Source: an uncultured Anaerolineae bacterium
GTDB taxonomy: Bacteria > Chloroflexota > Anaerolineae > JACIWP01
Reading direction: 5' to 3'
Assembly: GCA_938049385.1 (NCBI GenBank)
Contig: CALIBQ010000052.1
Location: 1-62,985 of the forward strand
Length of the DNA stretch: 62,985 nt
Below, piece after piece: positions 18,597-27,160 of the stretch (within the stretch, counting starts at the first letter, position 1; every line of letters starts with the position of its first letter). A program made the translations under genes and the position numbers. The notes below the pieces were generated by a model. It saw only the letters and a program-made list of their open reading frames with translations, was not told the DNA's origin and searched no databases.

Positions 18597-20906
18597 TCAA
18601 TGTTCTTTGCGCAGTTTGAGCAGTGCGAAAATGCCGAGTGCGGCGACCGATAGTACGGTGATTTCTCCCAGGGTGTCGAAGCCGCGAAAATCCACCAGGA
18701 TGACATTCACAACATTGCGACCCTTGGCCAGGTCAAGGCTGTGGGCGGCGAAGTACGGCGCCAGATGTGACTGGAAGGGGCCGGCTACAGCGGCGAGCAC
18801 GAGCAGGGACATCATGCCGCCGGCGAGCAGTGCCACCAGCGCGTCACGGATGCGCGCCGGCGTGCTGGACAGCAGCGCGAAACGCGGCAGGCGGTAAATC
18901 ACCAGCACGAACAGGATGACTGTCAGTGTCTCAATGGCGAACTGGGTCATTGCTAGATCAGGTGCACTGAAAAGGATGTAGAGCAGGGCGACACCGTATC
19001 CCACCGTGCCCATGGCGGCAATGGCCGCCAAGCGCGAGCGGGTGGTGACCGCCATGATGGTGGCGAGGATAATGATGCCGGCGATCACGCCCTCGTGAAC
19101 GAGGATATCGAGTTTGCTCTCGGTTGTCACTGTTGGCAATCCGGGCATGAACAGAGTGTATCCCACCAACCCGATAGTGGTAGCGACAATGGTCAGCAGG
19201 TAATACCGGAGATAGCCATTCTGGAGCAAGCGGGTCTGTGCGCGCGCCAGCTTGTTCAGCCCGACCAGCCCAAGTTCATACAGCCGCTGAGGGCTGATAC
19301 GGCTGGTGGTCTGCAACAGCCAGGCGCGCCAGTTCTCTCGGAACCAGAGGTCATGGCTGAGGAAAAGGCCGACGCCGGCGATGACAGTGATCACGCTCAG
19401 GCCGAAAACGGGATTGATGCCGTGCCAGAGCTTCAGTTCCACAGAGGTGATCTCCGGCTGGACGGCGTTCACCGCGGCGGTAATCAGAGGATTTACGAGA
19501 ACGTCTGGCCATAGGCCGTTGAACAATCCCCAGCCGGCCAGGACGAGCGGGCCAATCCAAAGCGCTGGTGCAACCTCGTGTGCATGTTGTAGCGTAGTAT
19601 GGCGCTTGCTGAAGAAGGGCTTGACACCCACAATGCCGGCCACACCTACCAGTGCAACGTTAGCCAGGATGCCAAGGGTAGTGATTAATTCGGACGCGCG
19701 TGGGGCCTGGAGTTTGGCCTCGTACAGCAGTTCCTTGTTGATAAATCCGAGCATGGGCGGAAAGCCGGCCATGGAAAGGGCGGCCAGGACTGCGGCGGTT
19801 GCTGTGATGGGCATAGCTCTGGCCAGTCCGCCAAGCTGGGTGATATCCCGAGAGCCGGCGGCGTGGTCCACAGCGCCGGCGACCAGGAAAAGCGCCCCTT
19901 TGTACAGCGCATGGACTAGCAAGAACACCATCGCCGCTTTTATGGATAGCGAGGTGTCCAGCCCAATAAGCAGTACGAGTGTCCCCAGTGTGCTGACGGT
20001 GGAATACGCCAGGATGCGCTTCAAGTCGGTTTGCCAGAGGGCGAGGACTGCGCCGATCACCATAGTGACGGCGCCGGCGGTCGTCACTAGATAGTGCCAG
20101 GCCTCAGTGCCGCCGAGGACCGGGCCGAGCCGGACGAGCAGATATACTCCAGCCTTCACCATCGTCGCAGAATGCAGGTAGGCACTGACAGGTGTGGGGG
20201 CTTCCATGGCGCCCGGCAACCAAAAATGGAAGGGTACCTGGGCAGATTTGGTGAAGGCCCCGAGAAGGATCAGCAGTAGGATAGGTAGGTATAGGGGATG
20301 CTGGCGCACAGCGCCGCCCTGGGAGAGCAGATGGGGCAGTGCGAAAGTCCCATTGGCCTGACCTATGAGAAGAAGGCCGGCCAGCATGGCAAGGCCGCCG
20401 GCGCCGGTCACCAAGAGTGCTTGCAGTGCCGCGGCTCTGGACTGTTCCCGCTGATGGTCGAAGCCGATGAGCAGGAAGGAGCTGATGCTGGTAAGCTCCC
20501 AGAAAATGAACATGGTAATGAGGTTGCCGGCCATTACAACCCCGAGCATCGAGGCCATGAACGTCAGGATGATGGCGTAGAATCGCCCCAAGTGGGGATG
20601 GCCATGCAGGTACTCGCCGGCGTACAGGATAACGAGGGCGCCAATACCAGTAATAATGAGCGCGAACAACAGGCTCAGCCCGTCAATGAAGAAGGCCAGG
20701 TCAATACCTAGGGTAGGAATCCAGGGATAGGCAGTGTAAACTGCGTTCCCTGCAATGCATGTTCCCAGAAAGGAGGAGAAGTACAGGAACAGGCCGGCCG
20801 GGAACAGGGCCAATAACCAACCGGTGGCACCGCGTGCCAGCCGATACAGCCAGGGGGATGCTACTGCCAAGGCGAAGCCAGATAGACAGGCCAATACGAT
20901 GCTCAT
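18597..20906 (-). CDS. mnhA: Mrp/Mnh antiporter subunit A
   Basis: A 769-residue large subunit, related to NuoL of complex I, with about 20 transmembrane segments. The N-terminal antiporter core contains [16 protein letters not shown] and [21 protein letters not shown]. The C-terminal part is the MbhD/MbhE-like module, ending with the family hallmark [20 protein letters not shown]. Its ATG overlaps the stop of the CBS-domain gene by four bases, so it is translationally coupled to it. The whole A-G set is present, so the complex should be functional in Na+/H+ or K+/H+ exchange. Confidence 0.94.
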   Translation of the reverse strand: MSIVLACLSGFALAVASPWLYRLARGATGWLLALFPAGLFLYFSSFLGTCIAGNAVYTAYPWIPTLGIDLAFFIDGLSLLFALIITGIGALVILYAGEYLHGHPHLGRFYAIILTFMASMLGVVMAGNLITMFIFWELTSISSFLLIGFDHQREQSRAAALQALLVTGAGGLAMLAGLLLIGQANGTFALPHLLSQGGAVRQHPLYLPILLLILLGAFTKSAQVPFHFWLPGAMEAPTPVSAYLHSATMVKAGVYLLVRLGPVLGGTEAWHYLVTTAGAVTMVIGAVLALWQTDLKRILAYSTVSTLGTLVLLIGLDTSLSIKAAMVFLLVHALYKGALFLVAGAVDHAAGSRDITQLGGLARAMPITATAAVLAALSMAGFPPMLGFINKELLYEAKLQAPRASELITTLGILANVALVGVAGIVGVKPFFSKRHTTLQHAHEVAPALWIGPLVLAGWGLFNGLWPDVLVNPLITAAVNAVQPEITSVELKLWHGINPVFGLSVITVIAGVGLFLSHDLWFRENWRAWLLQTTSRISPQRLYELGLVGLNKLARAQTRLLQNGYLRYYLLTIVATTIGLVGYTLFMPGLPTVTTESKLDILVHEGVIAGIIILATIMAVTTRSRLAAIAAMGTVGYGVALLYILFSAPDLAMTQFAIETLTVILFVLVIYRLPRFALLSSTPARIRDALVALLAGGMMSLLVLAAVAGPFQSHLAPYFAAHSLDLAKGRNVVNVILVDFRGFDTLGEITVLSVAALGIFALLKLRKEH

Positions 20907-21355
20907 TGTTCCCCTCGTGCGAGCAGTCGAATCAGGTCGGAACGCGAGACGATGCCGGCGAGCTTCCCATCCTTAAGCACAGGCATCGAGACGACACCGC
21001 GCTGGGCCATCAGCCAGGCAACACGGCCGATATCATCATCTACATCCGCGCATACCACCTCTCGGGTCATAATATCTTCTGCTGTGTGATGACGCGCCGC
21101 TTCATACACCTCGACAATGCGGTTCGGCTCCACCAACTGTTTGAACAGTGCCGGGAACTTGACCGCAGTGAACGGCAAGCCCTTTTCTTTGAGGAAAAGG
21201 TCACTCTCGCTCACGATTCCGATCACCCTTTGTTCTTCATCAACAACGGGTACGGCGTGAATGCGATGTGTCGTAAGCAGACGGGCGATCTCGGATACGG
21301 TGGTATTAGGTCGAACGGTAATTACATCTTTGGTCATGATTTCTGAGACTTTCAT
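20903..21355 (-). CDS. CBS-domain pair protein, first gene of the Mnh operon
   Basis: A 150-residue protein made of two CBS domains (about residues 1-58 and 88-148; repeats [19 protein letters not shown] and [19 protein letters not shown]). CBS pairs bind adenine nucleotides and regulate partner proteins. It has no output domain of its own. Being coupled to mnhA by a four-base overlap, it probably senses cell energy state or nucleotides for the antiporter; that link is inference from position. Confidence 0.88.
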   Translation of the reverse strand: MKVSEIMTKDVITVRPNTTVSEIARLLTTHRIHAVPVVDEEQRVIGIVSESDLFLKEKGLPFTAVKFPALFKQLVEPNRIVEVYEAARHHTAEDIMTREVVCADVDDDIGRVAWLMAQRGVVSMPVLKDGKLAGIVSRSDLIRLLARGEQ

Positions 21356-21467
21356 GGGGTATTTTACCTCCGCTTACCGGTGCTTCGTAGGAGTATGGAA
21401 GGCATGCCAACGGCCGGCAATGGTTGCGCTGTACCACATGCAGACCAGCTCGCTGGTTTTGATTAAC

Positions 21468-21496
21468 AATATAACCGAAATGTCACGATCGTACAA
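21468..21496 (-). promoter_or_regulatory. promoter of the CBS-mnh operon
   Basis: On the minus strand TTGTAC (-35) and TATATT (-10) are 17 bp apart, about 110 bases upstream of the CBS gene start. Confidence 0.5.
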
Positions 21497-21581
21497 GCAC
21501 CTGGTGAAAACTTGTGTTCGGGAGTTTGGGATCAGGGCAAATGGGGCCGGTCTGTACGCCAGCTTCCCCCGCTGTCGTAAT

Positions 21582-21610
21582 TTGACGAACGGTATTACCA
21601 TCTATACAAT
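21582..21610 (+). promoter_or_regulatory. promoter of the ribosomal protein L25 gene
   Basis: TTGACG (21582-21587) and TACAAT (21605-21610) have a 17-bp spacer, leaving a leader of about 85 bases before the GTG at 21701. Confidence 0.75.
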
Positions 21611-21700
21611 ATAGTGCGAAGGCGGACTCTGTGCCGCCTGTTTGATTGTCTTGCGGTATTACAAGCACACTCGCCAAACGGGCGACAGTGGGAGGTAGCC

Positions 21701-22318
21701 GTGGAGACGATCGAACTGACACTGGAAAGACGAACGGTAAAAGGCAAGCAGGTGAATCAACTGCGCCGGCAGGGGCTGGTGCCGGGTATCGTGTATGGAC
21801 ATTACTTTGAACCGGTGGCGGTGCAGGTGCCGGCCAGGGTCCTGCAGCCAGTGCTGAGCCGTGCCGGCTTCACCCATTTGATCGACCTGCGCCTGCCGGA
21901 ATGGCCCAAGCCGGAAAAAGCCCTGGTGCGCGAGGTTCAGCGCGATCCTATCACCAACGCGGTCCTGCATGTCGATTTCTTCCGCGTCAGCCTGACGGAG
22001 CGCATCCGCGCCGAGGTCCCCATCACCTTTGTGGGCGAGTTCCCCCTGCGCGACAGCGGTAATGCGGTGCTGTTGCATGGGGTGGATGTCATTGAGGTGG
22101 AATGTCTGCCGGCAGACCTGCCCGAAGCGATAGAGGTGGACCTCGCTGAACTGCGGGAAATCGGCCAGGCGGTGTACGTGCGGGACCTGAAGCTGTCGGA
22201 CAAGGTCGAGGTGCTGACCGACCCCGACGAGCTGGTGGTGAAGGTGGAGCCGGCGGAGGTGCCGGAGGAAGTTGCGGAAGGGGCCAAGCAAGCCGGGGAA
22301 CCTTCGGAAAACGGATGA
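21701..22318 (+). CDS. rplY: 50S ribosomal protein L25 (CTC form)
   Basis: A 205-residue CTC-type L25, the two-domain form that binds 5S rRNA. The N-terminal RNA-binding barrel (ELTLERRTVKGKQVNQLRRQG, LVPGIVYG) is followed by the TL5/CTC C-terminal beta domain (LPADLPEAIEVDLAEL). The tail is Glu-rich. The frame opens at 21614, but a GGGAGG site and family homology place the start at the GTG at 21701. Monocistronic, with promoter and terminator. Confidence 0.92.
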   Translation: METIELTLERRTVKGKQVNQLRRQGLVPGIVYGHYFEPVAVQVPARVLQPVLSRAGFTHLIDLRLPEWPKPEKALVREVQRDPITNAVLHVDFFRVSLTERIRAEVPITFVGEFPLRDSGNAVLLHGVDVIEVECLPADLPEAIEVDLAELREIGQAVYVRDLKLSDKVEVLTDPDELVVKVEPAEVPEEVAEGAKQAGEPSENG

Positions 22319-22349
22319 TGTGTTCCATCGCATGCGCATCTGCTTCTTC

Positions 22350-22382
22350 AGGGACGTGATCCGTCACGTCCCTTTCTTTATG
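22350..22382 (+). terminator. rho-independent terminator after rplY
   Basis: A 10-bp perfect stem (AGGGACGTGA/TCACGTCCCT) with a TCCG loop at 22350-22373 is followed by TTCTTTAT. Confidence 0.85.
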
Positions 22383-22427
22383 CATGCGCCGCGCCGGCTC
22401 TCAAGACCCCGTCTCCGCATTCTCTCC

Positions 22428-22600
22428 GAGGGTATGGAAAAAGCTCATCGCCTGGCAGTTGAAACTGCGGCTGTGCCTGCGAAGTCGGCCGGCGCCGACT
22501 TCGCGAAGCCTGTGCAGGCAGGCTTCGCAGTTGTTGCCGCGGCTTCAGCCGCCAGGCCGCTCTTCCCCAGATTGGATGTTTGGACTTTTTCAACACCCTC
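22428..22600 (+). repeat. TIR-bounded multi-hairpin repeat, copy 4
   Basis: The right end CTTTTTCAACACCCTC (22585-22600) is intact and the left end GAGGGTATGGAAAAAG is slightly degraded. The core has the same two stems as copy 3 but with paired base changes (GAAGTCGGC/GCCGACTTC instead of GCAGTCGGC/GCCGACTGC; GCGAAGCC/GGCTTCGC instead of GCAAAGCC/GGCTTTGC). Confidence 0.8.
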
Positions 22601-22684
22601 CTCTCGGCATTTGACTTTTCTATGATCTTGTACAATACTATAGACAAGCGAGCGGTTCTATACTGCAGTTCCTTGGATGGAGAA

Positions 22685-23452
22685 ATGACCTTGGGTGCGA
22701 AAGTGGCGGATACCATTGATAGGGACTCATATATACCCGCGTATGTACAGCTAGCGGATATCCTGCGCCAGCAGATTGCCGCCGGCGTGTTCAAGCCGGG
22801 CGACCAGCTCCCGTCCGAGGCGCAGTTGTGCCGGCGCTATAACGTCAGCCCCATGACTGTTCGTCGCGTCATCAACATGCTGGTGGATGAGGGCGTGGTG
22901 GTTGCCATCCAGGGGCGCGGCACCTTTGTCAAGCCCATTGAGCTGGGTACCGCTTTCTTCTCCCTGCAGGATTTCCAGAACCTGTTCACCAATCAGGAAG
23001 AATCGCGGGTTAAGCTCCTGGAGACCCGCATCCTTACCGCGGACCAGCGCACCGCCCAAAAGCTGGCGGTGGAGCCGGGCCGGCGCGTGGTGTTTATCCG
23101 CCGGCTGATTTTCCAAACCGGTCAGCCCGTGCTCTATCACAAGGAATATCTGGTTTATGACCCTTATCGGCCGCTCATCGAGGCGGAGATGGAGGTCACT
23201 TCTCTGTACGGACTGTTCAGTGGCAAAGGTACCAATCTGAAATGGGGCGAGCTGTCCATTGAGGCGACAGTGCTGACCGAGGAAGAGGCGGAACTGTTGA
23301 AATCGTCGGCCGGCACGGCGGCCTTCCGCTTGGAGCATATCTTTTATGATTTTGAGGATCATCCCGTAAGCTGGGGCTGGTTTATCTGTCCCAGCAACCG
23401 CTTGCGGTTCCGCACAACGGTGGGAGTCAGGGGCAAGGAGCGCACAGGCTGA
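22685..23452 (+). CDS. GntR-family regulator with UTRA domain
   Basis: A 255-residue HutC-type transcription factor. The N-terminal winged helix has QLADILRQQIAAGVFKPGDQ, LPSEAQLCRRYNVSPMTVRR and the wing GRGTFV. The C-terminal UTRA ligand-binding domain spans about residues 80-250. The frame is open back into the upstream repeat; the ATG at 22685, with GGAG just before it, is chosen. The stop overlaps the ATG of the corrinoid protein gene (TGATG), so it probably controls that gene in response to a methyl donor or its product. A TTGACT at 22611 lacks a well-spaced -10 box, so the promoter is unclear. Confidence 0.9.
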   Translation: MTLGAKVADTIDRDSYIPAYVQLADILRQQIAAGVFKPGDQLPSEAQLCRRYNVSPMTVRRVINMLVDEGVVVAIQGRGTFVKPIELGTAFFSLQDFQNLFTNQEESRVKLLETRILTADQRTAQKLAVEPGRRVVFIRRLIFQTGQPVLYHKEYLVYDPYRPLIEAEMEVTSLYGLFSGKGTNLKWGELSIEATVLTEEEAELLKSSAGTAAFRLEHIFYDFEDHPVSWGWFICPSNRLRFRTTVGVRGKERTG

Positions 23453-24099
23453 TGGATGCAAGGATGGCATTGATCTCGGCGATCGCAGACCTAGAGGAAG
23501 AGAAGGCTCTGCAGTTGGTGCGGCGGCGGCTGGCGGCCGGCGAGGACCCTATGGCAATCATCGAGGACAGCCAGGAAGGGATGCGGCTCGTCGGGCTGAA
23601 TTACGAGCGGCAGAACTATTTCCTGGCCGGCCTCATCATGGGTGGGGAAATCTTCCGCCAAATCATGGAACTGGTCAAACCCAGGATCGAATCCAATCTG
23701 TGCCCCGGACAAGCGACGGGACGCGTGCTGTTGGGAACGGTGCAGGGCGATATCCACGATCTGGGGAAAAACATCGTCAATATGCTGTTGTCCTGCCGCA
23801 GGTTCACTGTCTGCGACCTGGGCGTGGACGTCCCGCCGCGGGTCTTCCTGCACGCGGTGGAGGATGTCCATCCGGATATCGTGGGCCTGTCGGGGTTGAT
23901 GACGATTTCCTATGACTATATGCGGGAGACGGTGGCGCTCCTGCGCGAGCATGGGTATCGGATGCCGGTCATCATTGGCGGCTCGCTGGTGAACGAGAAC
24001 ATCTGCCGCTATGTGGGCGCGGATTACTGGGCGACCGATGCGATGCGCGGCATTGAGCTGTGCGAGCGGCTGGTCGCGCAGTCGCAGAACGTGCCATGA
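23452..24099 (+). CDS. corrinoid (methyl-carrier) protein
   Basis: A 215-residue B12-binding protein of the MtaC/MtbC/MttC class. The N-terminal helical cap (residues 1-90) is followed by a Rossmann-like cobalamin domain with the DxHxxG motif (GDIHDLGKN, cobalt-ligand H102) and the later GG motif VIIGGSLVN. It takes a methyl group from a substrate via one methyltransferase and passes it on by another. No substrate methyltransferase (MtaB/MttB) lies next to it. The pterin methyltransferase at 39217-40083 could be a partner in trans. The gene is coupled to the GntR regulator. Confidence 0.9.
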   Translation: MDARMALISAIADLEEEKALQLVRRRLAAGEDPMAIIEDSQEGMRLVGLNYERQNYFLAGLIMGGEIFRQIMELVKPRIESNLCPGQATGRVLLGTVQGDIHDLGKNIVNMLLSCRRFTVCDLGVDVPPRVFLHAVEDVHPDIVGLSGLMTISYDYMRETVALLREHGYRMPVIIGGSLVNENICRYVGADYWATDAMRGIELCERLVAQSQNVP

Positions 24100-24141
24100 G
24101 GGACTGCCGGCGCCATCACGCTCAAGGATATACCATCCCTG

Positions 24142-24182
24142 GCTGGGTTCAGCGTACCAATCGCTGAACCCAGCTTTGTTTC
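24142..24182. terminator. bidirectional terminator overlapping a stop codon
   Basis: A 13-bp perfect stem (GCTGGGTTCAGCG/CGCTGAACCCAGC, 24142-24154 and 24162-24174) with a 7-base loop is followed by TTTGTTT on the plus strand. The stop codon and last codons of the minus-strand DUF362 gene lie inside it. Confidence 0.75.
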
Positions 24183-25294
24183 AGTGTAATGGCCTTTTCC
24201 GGGCACAGCTCGTGACAGCAGTAACAGCGGATGCAGTTGCTCAGGTTGATGATGGCGCGCTGATTTTCGATGCGGATGGTCTGCATGGGGCAGTTCTGAG
24301 CGCAGATACCGCATCCCACGCACTTTTCCCCAACCTGTGGGCTGGCCACCAATTGCCGCACGAAAAACTGACGCATGGAGTGCGGCAGGATGCTGAAATC
24401 TTTCGCGCCGCTGCCGGGGGCACGGAATCCCTCCAGCCGCACGGATTCCAGCGGTTCACCCACAATCTGTATATCCTGAATAGAGCCTGTTGTGAGGCCG
24501 CGCCGGCGCGCTACCCGCAGAGGCGCTACCCGTTCCAGCGGCAGGCCGGCAAGATGTGTTGCCACCAGGTCGAGGGCTACCGCATCGGTGGAACAGAGCA
24601 GGATGCCGGCCGGGTACGGGTCGCCGGCGGAAGGACCATCGCCGTCCATCCCGACGATGCCGTCCATCAGGTGAAAGGCCGGCTTCACCGCTGTGACGAT
24701 GTCCAACAGCATCTCGGCGAACTGGTCCAGGGTCTGCAGTTTGGCATGATAGCCGGCCTTGGTGACGCCCGGGACAAGTCCAAACAGGTTTTTGGTGGCG
24801 CCGGTGAAGCCCATCAGGCCGTGGGTCTTCAGCTTGGGCAGGGAGATGATCACGTCGGCATCCAGGGCAAAGCCGCAGATGTCGAGGATTTTGATGAGCC
24901 GTCCCTCGGGGGCAGGGAGGCGCTCTGCACGAACGTCGTAATTCAGCTCCGCGCCCGTTTCCTCGGCCACTTCCACGAGGCCGGCGCTTTGGTACACGCC
25001 GCGCAGTAACGTCGGTGAGAAAGGCCCGCCGGGGGAATCGCCGATGATCGGCCTGCCGCCGGCCTCCTGCACCAACCGCACCACTGCCCGCACTACAGTG
25101 GGGTGGGTAACAATAGCCTGGTCAGGGGGCGATTTGCGGAGCAGGTTGGGTTTGATGAGTACCCGCTGACCGGGCCGGACAAAGCGGCCAATGCCGCCGA
25201 TAAGGTCCACGGCGCGGCGCACCATGTGCTCCACCCGGAGCTTGTCATAACAATTATCAGCATAATTTACCAGGGCGACAGTGGATTTGGTCAT
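24149..25294 (-). CDS. DUF362 protein with two [4Fe-4S] clusters
   Basis: A 381-residue iron-sulfur protein. Residues 1-300 are DUF362 (VLIKPNLLRKSPPDQAIVTHP, DADVIISLPKLKTH, GMDGDGPSAGDP). Two ferredoxin motifs close the protein: CVGCGICAQNCP and CIRCYCCHELCP. The DUF362 function is unproven; the ferredoxin part implies electron transfer. The frame is open to 25516, but the family start MTKSTVALV at 25294 with GAGG upstream is preferred. It is the last gene of a unit with a response regulator and a V4R protein, and converges on the corrinoid protein gene. A role in reducing corrinoid cofactor is a tempting guess from this context. Confidence 0.85.
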   Translation of the reverse strand: MTKSTVALVNYADNCYDKLRVEHMVRRAVDLIGGIGRFVRPGQRVLIKPNLLRKSPPDQAIVTHPTVVRAVVRLVQEAGGRPIIGDSPGGPFSPTLLRGVYQSAGLVEVAEETGAELNYDVRAERLPAPEGRLIKILDICGFALDADVIISLPKLKTHGLMGFTGATKNLFGLVPGVTKAGYHAKLQTLDQFAEMLLDIVTAVKPAFHLMDGIVGMDGDGPSAGDPYPAGILLCSTDAVALDLVATHLAGLPLERVAPLRVARRRGLTTGSIQDIQIVGEPLESVRLEGFRAPGSGAKDFSILPHSMRQFFVRQLVASPQVGEKCVGCGICAQNCPMQTIRIENQRAIINLSNCIRCYCCHELCPEKAITLKQSWVQRLVR

Positions 25295-25317
25295 GGAATA
25301 CGAGCCTCGAATAAGCA

Positions 25318-26175
25318 TCAAGCCGGGTTGAGCGGCCGGCGCGGCAGGGCCTCTAAAAACGCAGCCAGGGACTGCCAGTCGTCCAGCGGAGCGCCAGTGA
25401 GCGGGGTCGTTCGGACGAATGCATGGAGCAAAGAGGGGGTGCCGACCTGCCGGGCCTGGAATGGGTAGAAGGTAGTGAGCGCTGGCGGCAAGCGCTGGCG
25501 GAGCATGTCGAGGCATTCCTCCGCCCGCTCCTGGGGCACTAGCAGGATGAACTGCTCCTCCAGCGGGTGGGTGAGGAAATGGCCGGCCAGCCCCAACGTT
25601 TCCATGACAGCGGATGCTGTGGCGTTGACCGCGCGCAGGAGATCATCCCGTGCGACGAAGCCGTACTGGTCGCTGAAGGCATCCAGCCCCTCGAGTTCCA
25701 GGCTGAGCAGGGTCCAGCCGGCAGGGGAGGAGAGACTGCGCAGATGCTCTAGCAGGAGCTGTCGGCCGGCCAGCCCCGTGACTGGATGGGTCAGGGGCAG
25801 GAGGCTGGCGCGGCGCAGGGCGTTCTCCACGCGCAGGCGCAGTTCGTGAATGTCGAAGGGTTTGGTGATGTAGTCTTCCGCGCCGAGTTCCAGGCCGGCG
25901 ATTTTGGATTCTCGCTCGCGCTTTTCGGTGAGAAAGATAATGGGCACCTGACGGGTGCGTTCCTGCTGGCGCAGGCGCCGGCAGACCTCGTACCCGTCCA
26001 CGTCCGGCAGGCGGATGTCGAGGATGACCAGGTGAGGGGGATGAGCAGTGGCCTGGTCAATGGCGCTCTGTCCGAACGGCGCGGTGACGACCTGATAATC
26101 AAATCGGCGGAAGTACGAGGCCAGCATTTCCAGCGTATCGGGGTCATCCTCGACGATTAAGATGCGCTCTTTCAT
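25318..26175 (-). CDS. response regulator with degenerate GGDEF domain
   Basis: A 285-residue protein. Residues 1-120 are a receiver domain (acidic pocket E9 D10 D11, phosphoacceptor D53 in LVILDIRLPD, K in ITKPFD). Residues 130-285 look like a GGDEF domain by position and by the HPVTGLAGR start (normally DPLTGLPNR). The catalytic GGDEF is replaced by HPLEEQF, so cyclic-di-GMP synthesis is not expected. It may act by protein contact or bind GTP. It lies between V4R (42 bases) and DUF362 (23 bases) in one minus-strand unit. Confidence 0.82.
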   Translation of the reverse strand: MKERILIVEDDPDTLEMLASYFRRFDYQVVTAPFGQSAIDQATAHPPHLVILDIRLPDVDGYEVCRRLRQQERTRQVPIIFLTEKRERESKIAGLELGAEDYITKPFDIHELRLRVENALRRASLLPLTHPVTGLAGRQLLLEHLRSLSSPAGWTLLSLELEGLDAFSDQYGFVARDDLLRAVNATASAVMETLGLAGHFLTHPLEEQFILLVPQERAEECLDMLRQRLPPALTTFYPFQARQVGTPSLLHAFVRTTPLTGAPLDDWQSLAAFLEALPRRPLNPA

Positions 26176-26217
26176 GAGAACACACTTCCCCTGGGAGAGT
26201 GCCGGCGGTGAAACTGT

Positions 26218-26850
26218 TTATTCCAGCGGCTCTTTGAAGATATCGAAGGAGCAGACCGGGTCCCCTTTGGCGACGCACTGTGTCTCGACCACTTTGTAGC
26301 GCCGGCCGGTGCCCCATTCGATGCCAGCCTCCAGCAGGCCGACGGCGGCGTAGCAGATGGGGTGGTCGGAATGCCGGCCCCAGCAGACCGGACAGCGCTC
26401 GATAATATAGACGTAGCGATCGGGCAGTTCTTCGACGCGGCTGACCTGGTCGCTGAACTGGCTGAAGGTCTTGGCCATGGCCTTCAGGCCGACGTTCAAG
26501 CGGATATGGAGCGGCAGGAGCTTGAAGGCCCTGTCGGCGACGCCGACGACGGCGCCGAAGTCCTTGAGGCCTTGATCGAAAGACTTGCGGCCGGCGCGCA
26601 GTGCCAGGCCGCGACCGCCGCGCGGGCCGTACAGGTCTTCCAGTGCTTGGTTGATGGCGGCGTAGTCCTCGAACGGGAATTCCAGCGCCAGGTTATCCGG
26701 CGGCAGGTTGTCAATGAGATGGTCCAGCTTGGCGTAGCGGAGGATGGCCTTAAGGCCGTGGTCCCCCATGACCTCGGCCAGGGCCTGGAGGTAAATGCGC
26801 CCAATGCGGTTGGGATAATGATAGCCGCTTTTCTGCTGTGCGTCTGACAC
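26218..26850 (-). CDS. V4R-domain protein
   Basis: A 210-residue protein with a V4R (4-vinyl reductase) domain, the small-molecule-binding fold of BchJ and of the XylR/DmpR sensor region. Recognisable are GYHYPNRIGRIYLQAL, PRGGRGLALRAGR and the C-terminal cysteine-rich ligand site (CPVCWGRHSDHPICY, then CVAKGDPVCSF). V4R domains bind hydrocarbons or tetrapyrroles, sometimes with a metal. It is the first gene of the operon with the response regulator and DUF362, and is divergent from a B12 radical SAM gene with a shared regulatory region. It may sense or bind the product of that enzyme. Confidence 0.85.
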   Translation of the reverse strand: MSDAQQKSGYHYPNRIGRIYLQALAEVMGDHGLKAILRYAKLDHLIDNLPPDNLALEFPFEDYAAINQALEDLYGPRGGRGLALRAGRKSFDQGLKDFGAVVGVADRAFKLLPLHIRLNVGLKAMAKTFSQFSDQVSRVEELPDRYVYIIERCPVCWGRHSDHPICYAAVGLLEAGIEWGTGRRYKVVETQCVAKGDPVCSFDIFKEPLE

Positions 26851-26917
26851 GCCCTGTCCTCCTCAGGTGGTGCGCGCCGGCGGCCGGCGCTGTGTCCTTC
26901 GGCAGTGCTCTGGGGCG

Positions 26918-26946
26918 ATGTTACCACGAGCAGTAACCTTTGTCAA
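26918..26946 (-). promoter_or_regulatory. promoter of the V4R operon
   Basis: On the minus strand TTGACA (plus 26941-26946) and TAACAT (plus 26918-26923) are 17 bp apart. A GTTAC-8-GTAAC dyad (26920-26937) covers the space between the two boxes and could be an operator. Confidence 0.65.
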
Positions 26947-26963
26947 AAGGGGAAGACAACTGT

Positions 26964-27003
26964 TTGACAATCCGTATCTTTGGGGTTACTATGGGGTTAT
27001 AAT
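26964..27003 (+). promoter_or_regulatory. promoter of the B12 radical SAM gene
   Basis: TTGACA (26964-26969) and TACTAT (26987-26992) have a 17-bp spacer; a second TATAAT lies at 26998-27003. A GTTAC half-site (26985-26989) like those in the facing promoter overlaps the -10 region. The rest of the leader, to 27160, shows no clear structure. Confidence 0.65.
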
Positions 27004-27160
27004 AGTTAGATTCGCCTCACCGTTGAGCGCCGGACATCTGCGGAAGTCCAACAGCCCTTCGCCGAAAAGCGCATACCACCAGGCATGCCTACGAAGGACC
27101 CTTTCTCTCTGTCCATTGATTCTGTGTATTATTCGCAATTATTATCCTGAGGAGGGTACC

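Noticed and set aside
26940-26970. TTGTCAAA/TTTGACAA inverted repeat as an operator
   Set aside because: It is fully explained as the two divergent -35 boxes; the GTTAC half-sites are better operator candidates.
26867-27160. N-terminal extension of the B12 radical SAM protein
   Set aside because: The frame is open back to 26867, but it crosses the promoter and lacks a ribosome site; TGAGGAGG before 27161 and the family start MNILLVYPEFP settle the start.
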